DNA from: Pelomonas sp. Root1217 | GTDB taxonomy: Bacteria; Pseudomonadota; Gammaproteobacteria; Burkholderiales; Burkholderiaceae_C | Direction of reading: 5' to 3' | NCBI RefSeq assembly: GCF_001425705.1 | Contig: NZ_LMDC01000012.1 | Location: forward strand, 836,771-900,770 | DNA: 64,000 bases | In this document: one piece after another, positions 55,876-64,000 of the stretch | Numbering within the stretch: the first letter of the stretch is position 1 | How the letters are laid out: each line of letters opens with the position of its first letter | Notes under the pieces: generated by a model | Seen by the model: the letters and a program-made list of their open reading frames with translations, nothing else | What the model was told of the DNA's origin: nothing | Database searches by the model: none | Program-made: the position numbers and the translations under genes

Positions 55876-57887
55876 GATTTGGACTCCCCCACCGCTGCGG
55901 GTGGCACGTCGCTGACGTCGGCATCGCGCGCGCCGGCGGGCCCGATGCTTTGCCCCAGGCGTTCGCGCAGCTTGGTGGCCGGCAAGCCCAATACCTGGGC
56001 GTAGACGGCGCCGCCGAGCAGCACCTTGCGCACATAGTCGCGCGTCTCGTTGAAGGGAATGTTCTCGGCCCAGATGGCCGCGTCGATGACGGGGCCATCG
56101 CGCCAGCGTGCGGGGCGGCCGGGGCCGGCGTTGTAGGCCGCCGCGGCCAGCGCCTGGGCGCCTTCAAAGCGGTCCAGCACCAGCTTCAGGTACTGGGTGC
56201 CGATGCGCAGGTTGAAGTCGCGGTCGTGCATCAGCTCGGCGTTGTAGTTGATGCCGGCCTTCTTGGCCGTCCACTTGGCGGTGGCGGGCATGACCTGCAT
56301 CAGCCCGGCGGCGCCGACATGGGAGCGCGCGTCCAGCACGAAGCGCGATTCCTGGCGGATCAGCCCGTAGACGTAGGCCGCGTCCAGCCCCGCGGCCTGG
56401 GCCTCGCGCTGCAGCTCGGCGCGGTGCGGCGTGGGATAGCGCTGGGCGATGTCGATCTCGGCCTTGGTGCGCTCGCTGGTGTTGATGCAACGGTCCCAGA
56501 CCTCGCGGTCGCAGGCCTCCTGGGCGGCGGCCAGCAGGGCGCGGTCGCCCATGCCGCGCAGCGAGAAATTCCATTCGCGCACACCCTCGCTGCGCAGGCC
56601 GAGGTTGATCAGCGACAGGGCACGGGTCAGGCCTGGGTGGCTGCGTGCGGCGCGGCGCTCATCGGCCGTCAGCGGCCCGGGGGCGGGCGGCAGCGGCGTG
56701 GGCAGGCCAAGATCCTCGGCGGCGAGGCGGCCGAAGTAGTTCAGTGGCGTCGTGGCCAGCGCAGCGAGCTGGGCACGGGCGGCGGGCTGGTCGCCCTGTT
56801 GCCGGGTGGCGCGGGCCTTCCAGTAGACCCAGGCCGGGTCACGCTGCTCGACCGACGTCATGCGCTCGATGGCACGCAGGGCCGCAGCCGGCTGGCGGGC
56901 GCGCAGCGCGGCGCGGGCGTGCCACGCCAGGGCGTCGTCGGTCCAGGGGAGGTCGGGCGCGAGCTTCTCGGCGCGAGCGAAGGCGGCGAGGGCGTCGTCC
57001 TGCAGGCGCAGCGCGGACTGGCGGCCGATCTGCACCCACAGCCAGGCCTGCAGGTCGGCGGGCAGCTTGCTCCATTTGTCCTGCAGCAGGTCGCCGGCCT
57101 GATCGGGGTCGTTGCCGGCGACGCGGGCCAGGGCCAGCGCCGTCAGCTCCGCCTCGGGGCGCGGCGAGGTGCGGGCCTTGCGCGTCAAGTAGCGGCCGGC
57201 GTTGTCCTGCAGCTCGGCGAGCTTCTGGTCGAAGGGTTTGGCGGCCAGCAGGGCGACGGCCTGGCGCGCGGCGCGGGGGCGGCCCTGTTCGGTCGCCAGG
57301 CGCGCCTTGGCCCAGACGGTGTCCGGCTTGAACTGGCCGGCATCGACCATGGCGCTGGCGAGCTGCTGGCAGCCGTCGTCGCCGTCCTTCTGAGCCATCC
57401 ACGCGGTGCGCGCGGCGTCGGCATCGACCTTGGTGCCGGCGAGGTGATCGGCCAGCAGTACATAGCAGGCGACCTCGCGGTCGTCGCGCATCTGGTAGTT
57501 GGCATGGTCGCGCCTGAAATTAGCCCAGTCGCGGCGGTGGCCCAGTTCCAGCAGCCAGTCGTTGCGCAACCTGTCCTCGACATAGCTGCCGGGATAGCGG
57601 GCGTAGAAGGCGTCCATCTCGGGCTGGCGCACTTCGCTGAGCCGCGCATTGAGATCGAAGTACTCGACCCAGCCGGCCAGCGGGTGGTTCTGGGCGCGAG
57701 CCGCCTCGACGAAGGCCGTGAGGCGCTTGCGGTCGCGCTTGACCCAGGCGTCGCGGGCCTGCACGGCGAGGTCGGCGTCAGCGGGTGGCGCCGGCGGGGC
57801 AGCGTCGGCGCTCAACGCCGCCGACAGCAGCAGGGCCAGCGCTCCACGGCTCATGCATTCCAGGACTCGACCACCCATCTGACTCAT
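55872..57887 (-). CDS. slt: Soluble lytic murein transglycosylase
   Basis: A 671-residue periplasmic enzyme that cleaves peptidoglycan to 1,6-anhydro products. After the signal region (ALALLLSAALSADA) comes a long helical superhelix of TPR-like repeats, then the SLT domain at about 500-640: IRQESRFVLDARSHVGAAGL with catalytic Glu, then MQVMPATAKWT and AAYNAGPGRPARW. The start at 57887 is chosen for a GAGG upstream; GTG 57914 and ATG 57854 are alternatives. Confidence 0.9.
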   Translation of the reverse strand: MSQMGGRVLECMSRGALALLLSAALSADAAPPAPPADADLAVQARDAWVKRDRKRLTAFVEAARAQNHPLAGWVEYFDLNARLSEVRQPEMDAFYARYPGSYVEDRLRNDWLLELGHRRDWANFRRDHANYQMRDDREVACYVLLADHLAGTKVDADAARTAWMAQKDGDDGCQQLASAMVDAGQFKPDTVWAKARLATEQGRPRAARQAVALLAAKPFDQKLAELQDNAGRYLTRKARTSPRPEAELTALALARVAGNDPDQAGDLLQDKWSKLPADLQAWLWVQIGRQSALRLQDDALAAFARAEKLAPDLPWTDDALAWHARAALRARQPAAALRAIERMTSVEQRDPAWVYWKARATRQQGDQPAARAQLAALATTPLNYFGRLAAEDLGLPTPLPPAPGPLTADERRAARSHPGLTRALSLINLGLRSEGVREWNFSLRGMGDRALLAAAQEACDREVWDRCINTSERTKAEIDIAQRYPTPHRAELQREAQAAGLDAAYVYGLIRQESRFVLDARSHVGAAGLMQVMPATAKWTAKKAGINYNAELMHDRDFNLRIGTQYLKLVLDRFEGAQALAAAAYNAGPGRPARWRDGPVIDAAIWAENIPFNETRDYVRKVLLGGAVYAQVLGLPATKLRERLGQSIGPAGARDADVSDVPPAAVGESKS

Positions 57888-58073
57888 GCGCTTCACGCCT
57901 CGCAACTGCTTCACTTCGCGTGCGCGCCGGCCAGCTGGCCGAGCGCCGCGCCTTCATGCCGAATTTAACCCAGGGAAACCCGGGGCTTCGCGCTTTACGC
58001 AGGCGCGCCGTTTGCCCACGAGTTGGCCGGCGCGGCAGGCCTGGCTTGGCGCCGCCGCCAGCGCTAAAGCGAC

Positions 58074-59711
58074 TCAGTCCGCCGCGTCCAGGTTCCAGCC
58101 CTCAATCTCGAAGCGCAGCCGGCCGCGGATACCGGGGTTGGTAGGCTTCATCTTGCCGTTGGTGGCGACGGCACTGCTGTCAAAAGGCACGCTGACCTCG
58201 ATGCGGCCCGACTTGAGCTGCTTGGCCGCGATATCGGTGTCGGCCATGGACACGCCGGCATCCTGCCAGGCGTACTTGACCTTCCACGCCTCGCCCTCGT
58301 TGGCCGGCGCCACCATCTCCAGGATCAGCGCATTGCGGAACAGATAGCCGCCCTCGAAGTGCTCGTTGAGCCACAGGCGCTTCTCTATTTCGTAGTCGGG
58401 CACGCGCACGCCCAGCGTCATGCCATAGGCAAGCGACTTGCGGCGCGGATTGATCTTGGCCCGGTTGGCGAGGAAGACGCTGCTGAGATAGAGGCTGGCG
58501 TTTTTCTTCCAATCGGCCTGGGCCACGCAGGCGACGGAGTCTTCTTCCGACGTGCGCCGGGTCAGGTACCAGAGCTTGCCGCGCGGCGAAGCCTGCACCT
58601 CGATCTGGTAGAGGGCATTGACGGCGCGGCCGGCGTCGGCCTCCTCCTGCACCTTGTCGGGCAGGCGGATGTCCTCGATCTCCAGCCACAGGTCCACGCG
58701 CACGTCGCCGAACAGGAAGCGGGACAAGTTCTGGAAACCCTCCTCGCTGTTGACGATGCCGAAATAGCCCGAGTGGGCGCGGTAGACGAAGGCCTTGGCG
58801 CATTGCTCGGTGATGTTGCCCTTGGCGTCCAGGCCGCACAGCGTCGCGTTCTCTATCTTGACCAGGCCGTCGCTGCCATGGCCGACGAAACTGCGCGACA
58901 TGCCGGCCGCGGCCTCATAGTCCAGCCGGTTGCTGCCCACCAGCGTGAACACGCGCCGCGACGGGAAGCGGGCTTCGGGAATGAGGTCAGCGCGCTTGTG
59001 CTTCTTGGCGGCCGCGGCCAGGTCAAGGTAGGCCGGCATGCGCTTGTCGCGGTCGAAGTTGGAGATGTCGTTGACGCTCAGCCAGGAAGGGATGTTCTGG
59101 CCCAGCACGTCGATGCCGTTGTGGGGCGTCGCATAGGTGAAGAACTTGTCGACATGCTTGGCGACCTTCTCGGTGTCCAGCGCCACGTTCTGCAGGAAGG
59201 CGCGGCAGACCAGGCCGCCCATGGAGTGGGCGACGAGATAGCAGCGGAAGTCGGCCGGCTTGATCTTGTTGTCGGGGTTCTTGCAGACCAGGTCGCGCAC
59301 CCGGGCCACCAGCTTGGACAGCCCCCTGGCGAAGTCCTCGATCTCCGGCGTCTTGCCGCTGCCCAGATAGGAGGAGGCGGCGTCGTAGTAGCGGTAGATG
59401 ACGATGCAGCGGTTGCCCAGCTTGTTGTCGGTCGGCTTGCCCAGGGAGTCGGCCTCCCACTCCGGGTCGACGATGTCGTAGCCGTCCTCGTAGACGTCCT
59501 TGTACTGGTACTCCGAGGCCAGCCGCACGACAGGGGACTCGAACACGTATTTGCGTGGCCTGTCGGTCTTGTTCGGCACGGCGCGGTACATCGTCGAGCC
59601 CAGGTTGAAGCCGCAGAAGGGGTCGGCCGTGGTCTCGTCGATCTCGCCGCGCGACATTGCATAGCCGCGCACGTAGATGATGGGGTGGAAGGGAGCGTCG
59701 GACGTGGGCAT
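58074..59711 (-). CDS. Alpha/beta hydrolase (PGAP1/lipase-like)
   Basis: A 545-residue protein. HPIIYVRGYAMSRGEI opens an alpha/beta-hydrolase fold with a GxSxG-like elbow YLVAHSMGGLVCRAFLQN. The C-terminal half (about 300-545) is beta-rich and unassigned. No signal peptide is visible. It probably hydrolyses an ester or lipid. It is placed between slt and the 5-formyl-THF ligase gene, which are often neighbours. Confidence 0.75.
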   Translation of the reverse strand: MPTSDAPFHPIIYVRGYAMSRGEIDETTADPFCGFNLGSTMYRAVPNKTDRPRKYVFESPVVRLASEYQYKDVYEDGYDIVDPEWEADSLGKPTDNKLGNRCIVIYRYYDAASSYLGSGKTPEIEDFARGLSKLVARVRDLVCKNPDNKIKPADFRCYLVAHSMGGLVCRAFLQNVALDTEKVAKHVDKFFTYATPHNGIDVLGQNIPSWLSVNDISNFDRDKRMPAYLDLAAAAKKHKRADLIPEARFPSRRVFTLVGSNRLDYEAAAGMSRSFVGHGSDGLVKIENATLCGLDAKGNITEQCAKAFVYRAHSGYFGIVNSEEGFQNLSRFLFGDVRVDLWLEIEDIRLPDKVQEEADAGRAVNALYQIEVQASPRGKLWYLTRRTSEEDSVACVAQADWKKNASLYLSSVFLANRAKINPRRKSLAYGMTLGVRVPDYEIEKRLWLNEHFEGGYLFRNALILEMVAPANEGEAWKVKYAWQDAGVSMADTDIAAKQLKSGRIEVSVPFDSSAVATNGKMKPTNPGIRGRLRFEIEGWNLDAAD

Positions 59712-59834
59712 GGCGGCAGCACCGGGTGGAGACAACGGCGACCATAGCGCCGGCCAGCTCCTGCGGGCCATCCAGCCCCTGGCCCGCATCCTCAGGGCTG
59801 AGGAGCGACCGGAACCCTGGGTTTTAATAGGCCG

Positions 59835-60377
59835 ATGAGTACTGCCCACCCCGACCGCCCAACCCTGCGCCGCGAGCTGCTGGCTGCTCGCCGCGACTTT
59901 GCAGCCAGCCCGGCCTTTCAGACGGCCCAGGCCGCGATCGGCGCTGCGCTGCGAGAGCTGCTGGATCAGCTGGAGCCGGAACTGGTCGGCGTCTACTGGC
60001 CGCTGCCAGGCGAGTTCGATCCCGGCGCCTTGCCCTGGTCGCGGGCCTTGCCTTTTGCGCGGCGCGAGCCGGCCGAGATGGTCTACCGCCGCTGGGACGG
60101 CGGTGCGACAACGACGCAGGATGAGTGCGGCATCGCGACCGCTACCGGTGCGGTCGTCGTGCCCGACGTCGTGCTGGTGCCTTGCGTGGGCTTCACGCGA
60201 GAGGGCTTTCGCCTGGGCTATGGCGGCGGCTATTTCGACCGCTGGCTGGCCGAACACCCGGGCGTGACGACCATCGGCCTGGCCTGGTCCGCCGCCGAAA
60301 CCCATTTCCCTGTCGAAGCGCATGACCGTGCGCTGACGCTGATCCTGACCGAGCGCGAGCTCACCGCGCCCGACTGA
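59835..60377 (+). CDS. 5-formyltetrahydrofolate cyclo-ligase
   Basis: A 180-residue enzyme of the YgfA/FthC family, which turns 5-formyl-THF into methenyl-THF with ATP. RRELLAARRDF at the N-terminus, then YWPLPGEFD for substrate binding and GFTREGFRLGYGGGYFDRWL for ATP binding. It is divergent from the alpha/beta hydrolase. Confidence 0.92.
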   Translation: MSTAHPDRPTLRRELLAARRDFAASPAFQTAQAAIGAALRELLDQLEPELVGVYWPLPGEFDPGALPWSRALPFARREPAEMVYRRWDGGATTTQDECGIATATGAVVVPDVVLVPCVGFTREGFRLGYGGGYFDRWLAEHPGVTTIGLAWSAAETHFPVEAHDRALTLILTERELTAPD

Positions 60378-60387
60378 GGCGCGAGGC

Positions 60388-61017
60388 TCAGGCTTTCTGC
60401 TTGGAGCCGCCGAAGGCTGCGTACAGGCCGAGCGCGAAGTACACCAGCGCCGACACATAGCGCCCGCTGCCGCCCGCGCCGCGCAGCAGCGGCTTCATCC
60501 AGCCGGCCAGCAGCGCATAAAGGCTGTCCGTCACTGCCGCCACCGCGACGAACAGGATGCTGAGCGTCAGGGCCTGCGCGGCCTGCGAGCCCTCGGGATG
60601 CAGGAACTGCGGAATGAAGGCGGCGAAGAACAACGTCGTCTTGGGATTCAGCAGCGCGACGAAGAAGCCGTCGCGGAAGAGCCTGCGCGGCTCGGCAGGT
60701 ACCGACGGCGCACCGTCAGGCGCCGCGTTTGGTTGGCGCAGCGCCTGGATGCCGAGGTAGACGAGATAGGCGGCGCCTGCCCAGCGCACGACGGTGAAGG
60801 CCAGCGACGAGGCGGCGAACAGCGCCGCCAAACCGATGGAGGCGCCGATTGCATTGGTCAGATTGCCCAAGGCCACGCCGGCAACCGACGCCAGGCCGGC
60901 CGTGCGCCCTTGCGCCAGCGTGCGCGCGACGATGAAGACGACGCCGGGGCCGGGTGTCAGCGCAAGCACCAGGGTGGCGAACAGGAAGGCATAAAGGGCG
61001 GTGCCGGTGGGCAGCAT
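60388..61017 (-). CDS. LysE/RhtB-family amino acid exporter
   Basis: A 209-residue inner-membrane protein with six helices. TPGPGVVFIVARTLAQGR is the LysE family hallmark; GVALGNLTNAIGAS and NPKTTLFFAAFIPQF follow it. It probably exports amino acids or homoserine lactones. Convergent to the cyclo-ligase gene, 10 bases apart. Confidence 0.9.
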   Translation of the reverse strand: MLPTGTALYAFLFATLVLALTPGPGVVFIVARTLAQGRTAGLASVAGVALGNLTNAIGASIGLAALFAASSLAFTVVRWAGAAYLVYLGIQALRQPNAAPDGAPSVPAEPRRLFRDGFFVALLNPKTTLFFAAFIPQFLHPEGSQAAQALTLSILFVAVAAVTDSLYALLAGWMKPLLRGAGGSGRYVSALVYFALGLYAAFGGSKQKA

Positions 61018-61171
61018 GCTGAGGGGCCTCTGTTTTGGTAGGGACCCCGAAGTGTGCCGGTACGCCTGCCGTCACGGGGAGACAATGCGGGCCGCGGAGA
61101 ACGTCCATTTCGCTGCCTTGCACCGGTGCGGCACCGGCAGGCATGCCTGCCGCGTACGAACTGGAGCCCGG

Positions 61172-62311
61172 ATGGATCTGCACCTGTTTATCGGCGAGCA
61201 CATGGACGAGATCATGGCCGAATGGGTCTCGTTCGCGCGCACGCTCGACCCCGCCGCGGAAGAAATGACGTTGCTGCAGCTTCGCGACCACGCCGAAGCC
61301 ATCCTCAAGTCGATTGCCATGGACATCGACAGCCATCAAAGCAAAAGGGAGCAGTACGAGAAATCGCGGGGCAACGCAGACGACGACGGCAACCAGATCA
61401 GCGCCGCTTCCATCCACGGCACGCAGCGCCACAAGAGCAACTTCACGCTGCTGCACCTCAGCGCCGAGTTCCGCGCCTTGAGGGCCACGGTGCTGCGGCT
61501 CTGGCTGCCTCGCGTGAACACGATGTGCGAGGAGACCATCCGCCAGATGATCCGCTTCAACGAAGCGATCGACCAGGCGCTGGCCGAGTCCATCGTCACC
61601 TACTCGGCGCGTTCCGACCAGACGCGCGAGCTGTTCCTGGCCATCCTCGGGCATGACCTGCGCGCGCCGCTGGCCACTGTGATGATGTCGGGCCAGGTCC
61701 TGGCGCGGCCCGCCCTGGCGCCGGACGAGATCCTGAAGGTCGGCGCGCGCATCCGCCGCAGCGCCCTCGTCATGTCCAAGCTGGTCAACGACCTGATCGG
61801 CTACACGCGCACCGAACTGGGCGGCGGCATGCCCATGAACCTGGCGGCAGCAGACGTGGGCGAGGTGTGCCGGGCGGCGATGGAGGACGCTCAATCGACA
61901 TTCCCGGACACGCGCTTCGAGCTGGTGACCGAAGGTCCGCTCGCCGGCCTGTTCGACAGCGTGCGGCTGCACCAGCTGTTCACCAACCTGCTCGTCAACG
62001 CCGCCAAGTACGGCGCCGCCGGCGAACCCGTGCGCGTGCGGGCCTCGGCGGACGGGCAGACGGTCCGCGTGGACGTGAACAATCGCGGGCCGACCATTGC
62101 ACGCAGCCAATGGCGCAGCATCTTCGAGCCTTTGGTGCAGTTGCCCGGCGCGTCGTCCAACGATCATCCGGCCGGGCAGGGCAACAGCCTGGGCTTGGGC
62201 CTGTATGTGGCGCGCGAGATCGCCACGCTGCACGGCGGCTCGGTGGAGGTCGACTCCACCGACGAGGCCGGAACGACCTTCAGCGTCTGCCTGCCGCGAA
62301 CGCAGGCCTGA
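61172..62311 (+). CDS. Sensor histidine kinase with RsbRD-like N-terminal domain
   Basis: A 379-residue soluble kinase. Residues 1-145 (MDLHLFIGEHMDEIMAEWV and the following helices) resemble the RsbRD N-terminal sensor domain. The HisKA dimer region has FLAILGHDLRAPL with His near residue 164; HATPase blocks LFTNLLVNAAKYG and GLGLYVAREIATLHGG follow. There is no membrane segment and no response regulator gene beside it, so the output is unknown. It ends 5 bases from LysR, convergently. Confidence 0.88.
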   Translation: MDLHLFIGEHMDEIMAEWVSFARTLDPAAEEMTLLQLRDHAEAILKSIAMDIDSHQSKREQYEKSRGNADDDGNQISAASIHGTQRHKSNFTLLHLSAEFRALRATVLRLWLPRVNTMCEETIRQMIRFNEAIDQALAESIVTYSARSDQTRELFLAILGHDLRAPLATVMMSGQVLARPALAPDEILKVGARIRRSALVMSKLVNDLIGYTRTELGGGMPMNLAAADVGEVCRAAMEDAQSTFPDTRFELVTEGPLAGLFDSVRLHQLFTNLLVNAAKYGAAGEPVRVRASADGQTVRVDVNNRGPTIARSQWRSIFEPLVQLPGASSNDHPAGQGNSLGLGLYVAREIATLHGGSVEVDSTDEAGTTFSVCLPRTQA

Positions 62312-62316
62312 GAGTC

Positions 62317-63267
62317 CTATACGCCGGCGACCTGCGCCCGCGTGATGGCGGCCTGTTCGCGCACCCAGTCCGCAAACTGCTGCACCTCAGGCCGGCGCGC
62401 TGCGTTCGGGCCCAGCATCATCCAGTAGCTGAAGGGGCTGCCCAGCCGCCCGCCTTTGCCGAAGGGCTCGACGAGTTCGCCGCGCGTCAGGTGCTCGTGC
62501 ACCAGGGGCAGGCGGGCCAGCGCCACGCCCTGGCCGGTCAGCGCGGCCTGTACCTGCTGGTAGGTGAAGTTCAGGTACAGCCAGCGGCGCGGCTGCAGGT
62601 CGTGCTCGCCCTGTTCGGTCAGCCAGCGCCGCCAGCTCAGGTATTCGGCGCTGGGGCGGGGGTCGTCTTCCTCGGCCAGCGCATGGCCGGCGAGGTCGGC
62701 GGCGCGCTTCAGTGGCGCGGGTGGGTTCTGCAGGTACCAGGGGCTGACGGTGGGCGACAGCAGTTCCTCGAAGAGCTGCTCGGCGTCCGCCGGCACCGAC
62801 GGGCGGTCGTCGTAGCGCAGCGCCAGGTCGCTTTCACCGTCCTCCAGGTCGACCTTGCGGTCATAGGCCGACACGCGGATGTCGATGTCGGCATGCTCGC
62901 GCTGGAAGGCCTCCATGCGCGGGATCAGCCACAGCGATGCGAAGGACGCAAAGGTGCTGACGTTGACGACGCGCCGGCCGCGCGAACGGCGGATCTGGCG
63001 CACAGTCTGATCCAGCCTTGAGAGCACGGCCACGGCGGTGGGCAGCAGCACGGCGCCGTCGCTGGACAGCTCGACCTTGCGCGTGCCGCGCAGGAAGAGC
63101 ACGCAGCCGATCTCCTCCTCCAGCGACTGGATCTGGCGGCTGATGGCGGACTGCGTCAGGCTCAGTTCCTCGGCCGCTGCGCGGAAGGACAGCAACCGGG
63201 CGACGGCTTCAAAAGCGCGCAGCGGGCCGACGGACAACGGTCTCTGGCGGATGGGGGCTGTCGGCAT
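62317..63267 (-). CDS. LysR-family transcriptional regulator (GcvA-like)
   Basis: A 316-residue regulator. Helix-turn-helix at about 20-60 (LSFRAAAEELSLTQSAISRQ), then the effector-binding domain with WLIPRMEAFQREHADIDIRV. The type is that of GcvA/AmpR regulators. The target is unknown, and no divergent gene shares its promoter; upstream lies a 350-base gap with an inverted repeat. Confidence 0.9.
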   Translation of the reverse strand: MPTAPIRQRPLSVGPLRAFEAVARLLSFRAAAEELSLTQSAISRQIQSLEEEIGCVLFLRGTRKVELSSDGAVLLPTAVAVLSRLDQTVRQIRRSRGRRVVNVSTFASFASLWLIPRMEAFQREHADIDIRVSAYDRKVDLEDGESDLALRYDDRPSVPADAEQLFEELLSPTVSPWYLQNPPAPLKRAADLAGHALAEEDDPRPSAEYLSWRRWLTEQGEHDLQPRRWLYLNFTYQQVQAALTGQGVALARLPLVHEHLTRGELVEPFGKGGRLGSPFSYWMMLGPNAARRPEVQQFADWVREQAAITRAQVAGV

Positions 63268-63390
63268 GGCAGAAGTCGGTGCGAGAGGGTCTGCGCGGGC
63301 GCAGGGCTAGACAGCGTGCCTTGGTCGGGCTGCTGGCCCGGCCAGGGCGCGCAACAACGCCATGCGCCCGCGCAGGCCTTCTCCCGAAGG

Positions 63391-63485
63391 GTTGGCACTC
63401 AAAAGTTCGCGCGCCTGTGTCCGGTCCACAGGGTAGCTGCCCCTTCTTGGACTCCAACCCGGCTCGCGGACTTTTGAGTGGCAAC
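63391..63485. repeat. 25-bp imperfect inverted repeat
   Basis: Arms 63391-63415 and 63461-63485 match at 22 of 25 positions (GTTGGCACTCAAAAGTTCGC against the complement of the other arm). The spacer holds a second small hairpin CCTGTG/CACAGG. It fills much of the 348-base gap between LysR and DUF2917 and looks like a small non-coding mobile element. Confidence 0.8.
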
Positions 63486-63615
63486 GCGCCGGCTTATGCC
63501 GTGCCGGCAGTCCTCTGTGATTCATGCGCGAATGGTATCAATCCGCGCCGCGGAGTCATTGGACCGCCTTGGGTGAAATAAGCAGAATCCCTGACATCAA
63601 CCCAGGAGTCTCATC

Positions 63616-63909
63616 ATGAGCGACGCGCAATCTGTTTGGCATTTGGACGGTGGCCGGGCCATGACCTTGGCCGGTGGCGCCGAGTCTCGCCGCCTGGCGG
63701 TGGCCCGTGGCCGCGTCTGGCTGACACTTTCGGGCACCCCCGACGAGCCGGCCGAAGACAAGTGGCTGGAAGCCGGCGAGGCCGTGGCCCTCGCGCCGGG
63801 CCAGACCGCCGTGCTGGAAGGCTGGCCCGCGGCCGACTTTGAGCTGCTGGTGCCGCCCACCTCAGCCGCGAGCCGTGGTTTTCTTGGCCGCCGGTTTTTT
63901 GGCGGCTGA
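63616..63909 (+). CDS. DUF2917 domain protein
   Basis: A 97-residue protein. The WHLDGGRAMTLAGGAESRRLAVARGRVWLTLSG block and the EAGEAVALAPGQ turn fit DUF2917, a small beta-rich family of betaproteobacteria, cupin-like and without known function. AGGAG (63603-63607) precedes the ATG. The end overlaps a minus-strand gene by 48 bases. Confidence 0.8.
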   Translation: MSDAQSVWHLDGGRAMTLAGGAESRRLAVARGRVWLTLSGTPDEPAEDKWLEAGEAVALAPGQTAVLEGWPAADFELLVPPTSAASRGFLGRRFFGG

Positions 63910-64000
63910 TCCAGAAAGAGCGGGCCTGGCCGCCGGCTTCGCGCTGGCGGCTGATCCAGAAAGAGCGGGCCTGGCCGCCGGCTTCGCGCTGGCGGCTGAT
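63862..64000 (-). CDS. C-terminus of an Ala/Lys/Pro-rich protein (partial)
   Basis: An open minus-strand frame from the right edge to a TGA at 63862-63864. The tail reads two copies of SAASAKPAARPALSG (the first at the edge), then SAAKKPAAKKTTARG. The composition is like histone H1/HU-tail or other basic DNA-associated proteins. The 5' part is outside the window. The repeat period of 45 bp is a multiple of 3, as expected for coding repeats. Confidence 0.6.
   Translation of the reverse strand, partial: SAASAKPAARPALSGSAASAKPAARPALSGSAAKKPAAKKTTARG
63901..64000. repeat. 45-bp tandem repeat at the right edge
   Basis: GGCGGCTGATCCAGAAAGAG recurs at 63901, 63946 and (cut) 63991. Two full identical copies and the start of a third; the array continues past the window. 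Confidence 0.9.

Noticed and set aside
55950..57968. Long open frame (672 codons) on the + strand
   Set aside because: It is the antisense of slt, rich in Gly/Arg/Gln without motifs. Such frames are common opposite high-GC genes with strong third-position bias.
59712..59834. 6S RNA upstream of the 5-formyl-THF cyclo-ligase gene, as in many proteobacteria
   Set aside because: Only 123 bases separate the divergent genes and I cannot fold a long bulged 6S-like rod there.

Overview
The window is high-GC betaproteobacterial DNA, most like the Burkholderiales (Rubrivivax/Roseateles/Leptothrix-type). The clues are proteobacterial-type gshA and gshB, a Bug-family (TctC) periplasmic receptor, a FUSC exporter, a complex I NDUFA9-like gene beside slt and a 5-formyl-THF cyclo-ligase, and the strong antisense open frames typical of such genomes. 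There are two parts: an accessory island (1 to about 26,972) with lower and patchy GC, and a core chromosomal segment (26,973 to 64,000).

Island, left to right. A His-Xaa-Ser maturation operon comes first: two radical SAM enzymes (HxsB, HxsC) and the repeat protein HxsA, with overlapping genes. Next is a run of small hypothetical genes, including a divergent paralogous pair around a 12-bp palindrome, a degenerate HNH protein, and a Pepco/Trypco-like small protein followed by a HEIAH zinc peptidase. A decayed second copy of hxsA that has lost its His-Xaa-Ser repeats follows. Then come an A/T-rich TPR giant built from 102-residue super-repeats, an IS66 remnant broken by a 5-bp repeat expansion, a coiled-coil/TM/TPR protein, a histidine phosphatase, a tniQ gene broken at both ends, an SRA-like/HNH (McrA-type) nuclease, a small PD-(D/E)XK-like protein and a transglutaminase-like protein.

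The island ends with a minus-strand operon of five overlapping genes: a calcineurin-like phosphoesterase, an all-helical GASH protein, two TRAFAC-type GTPases with DxxGE switch motifs, and GAP1. Its architecture matches the GTPase-centred conflict systems predicted from comparative genomics. The island junction lies inside comM: the ComM reading frame breaks after residue 372 and the foreign DNA begins TGTGGGG on the ComM strand, followed by short repeats, as expected of a Tn7-like element end. Together with the tniQ relic this suggests a comM-targeted Tn7-like island whose far end is outside the window.

Core segment. After comM there is a nitrogen operon with a sigma-54 promoter and NtrC-like sites: a TorF-family porin (frameshifted by a 5-bp tandem duplication), glnK and amtB, closed by a strong terminator. 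Then come a diguanylate cyclase, gshA, an M13 peptidase, kup, a class II glutamine amidotransferase, a BenE-type transporter, gshB and a DUF885 protein; a membrane phosphoesterase; a divergent FAD-monooxygenase/MarR pair with a palindromic operator; and a same-strand run of Bug receptor, TPR/zinc peptidase, FUSC exporter and frmA. A palindrome-rich intergenic block follows. The right part holds DUF1272, a GST, the NDUFA9-like gene, slt, an alpha/beta hydrolase, 5-formyl-THF cyclo-ligase, a LysE exporter, an RsbRD-type histidine kinase, a LysR regulator, DUF2917 and the tail of an Ala/Lys/Pro-rich protein with 15-residue repeats. gshA/gshB and frmA together form a glutathione synthesis and glutathione-dependent formaldehyde detoxification capacity.
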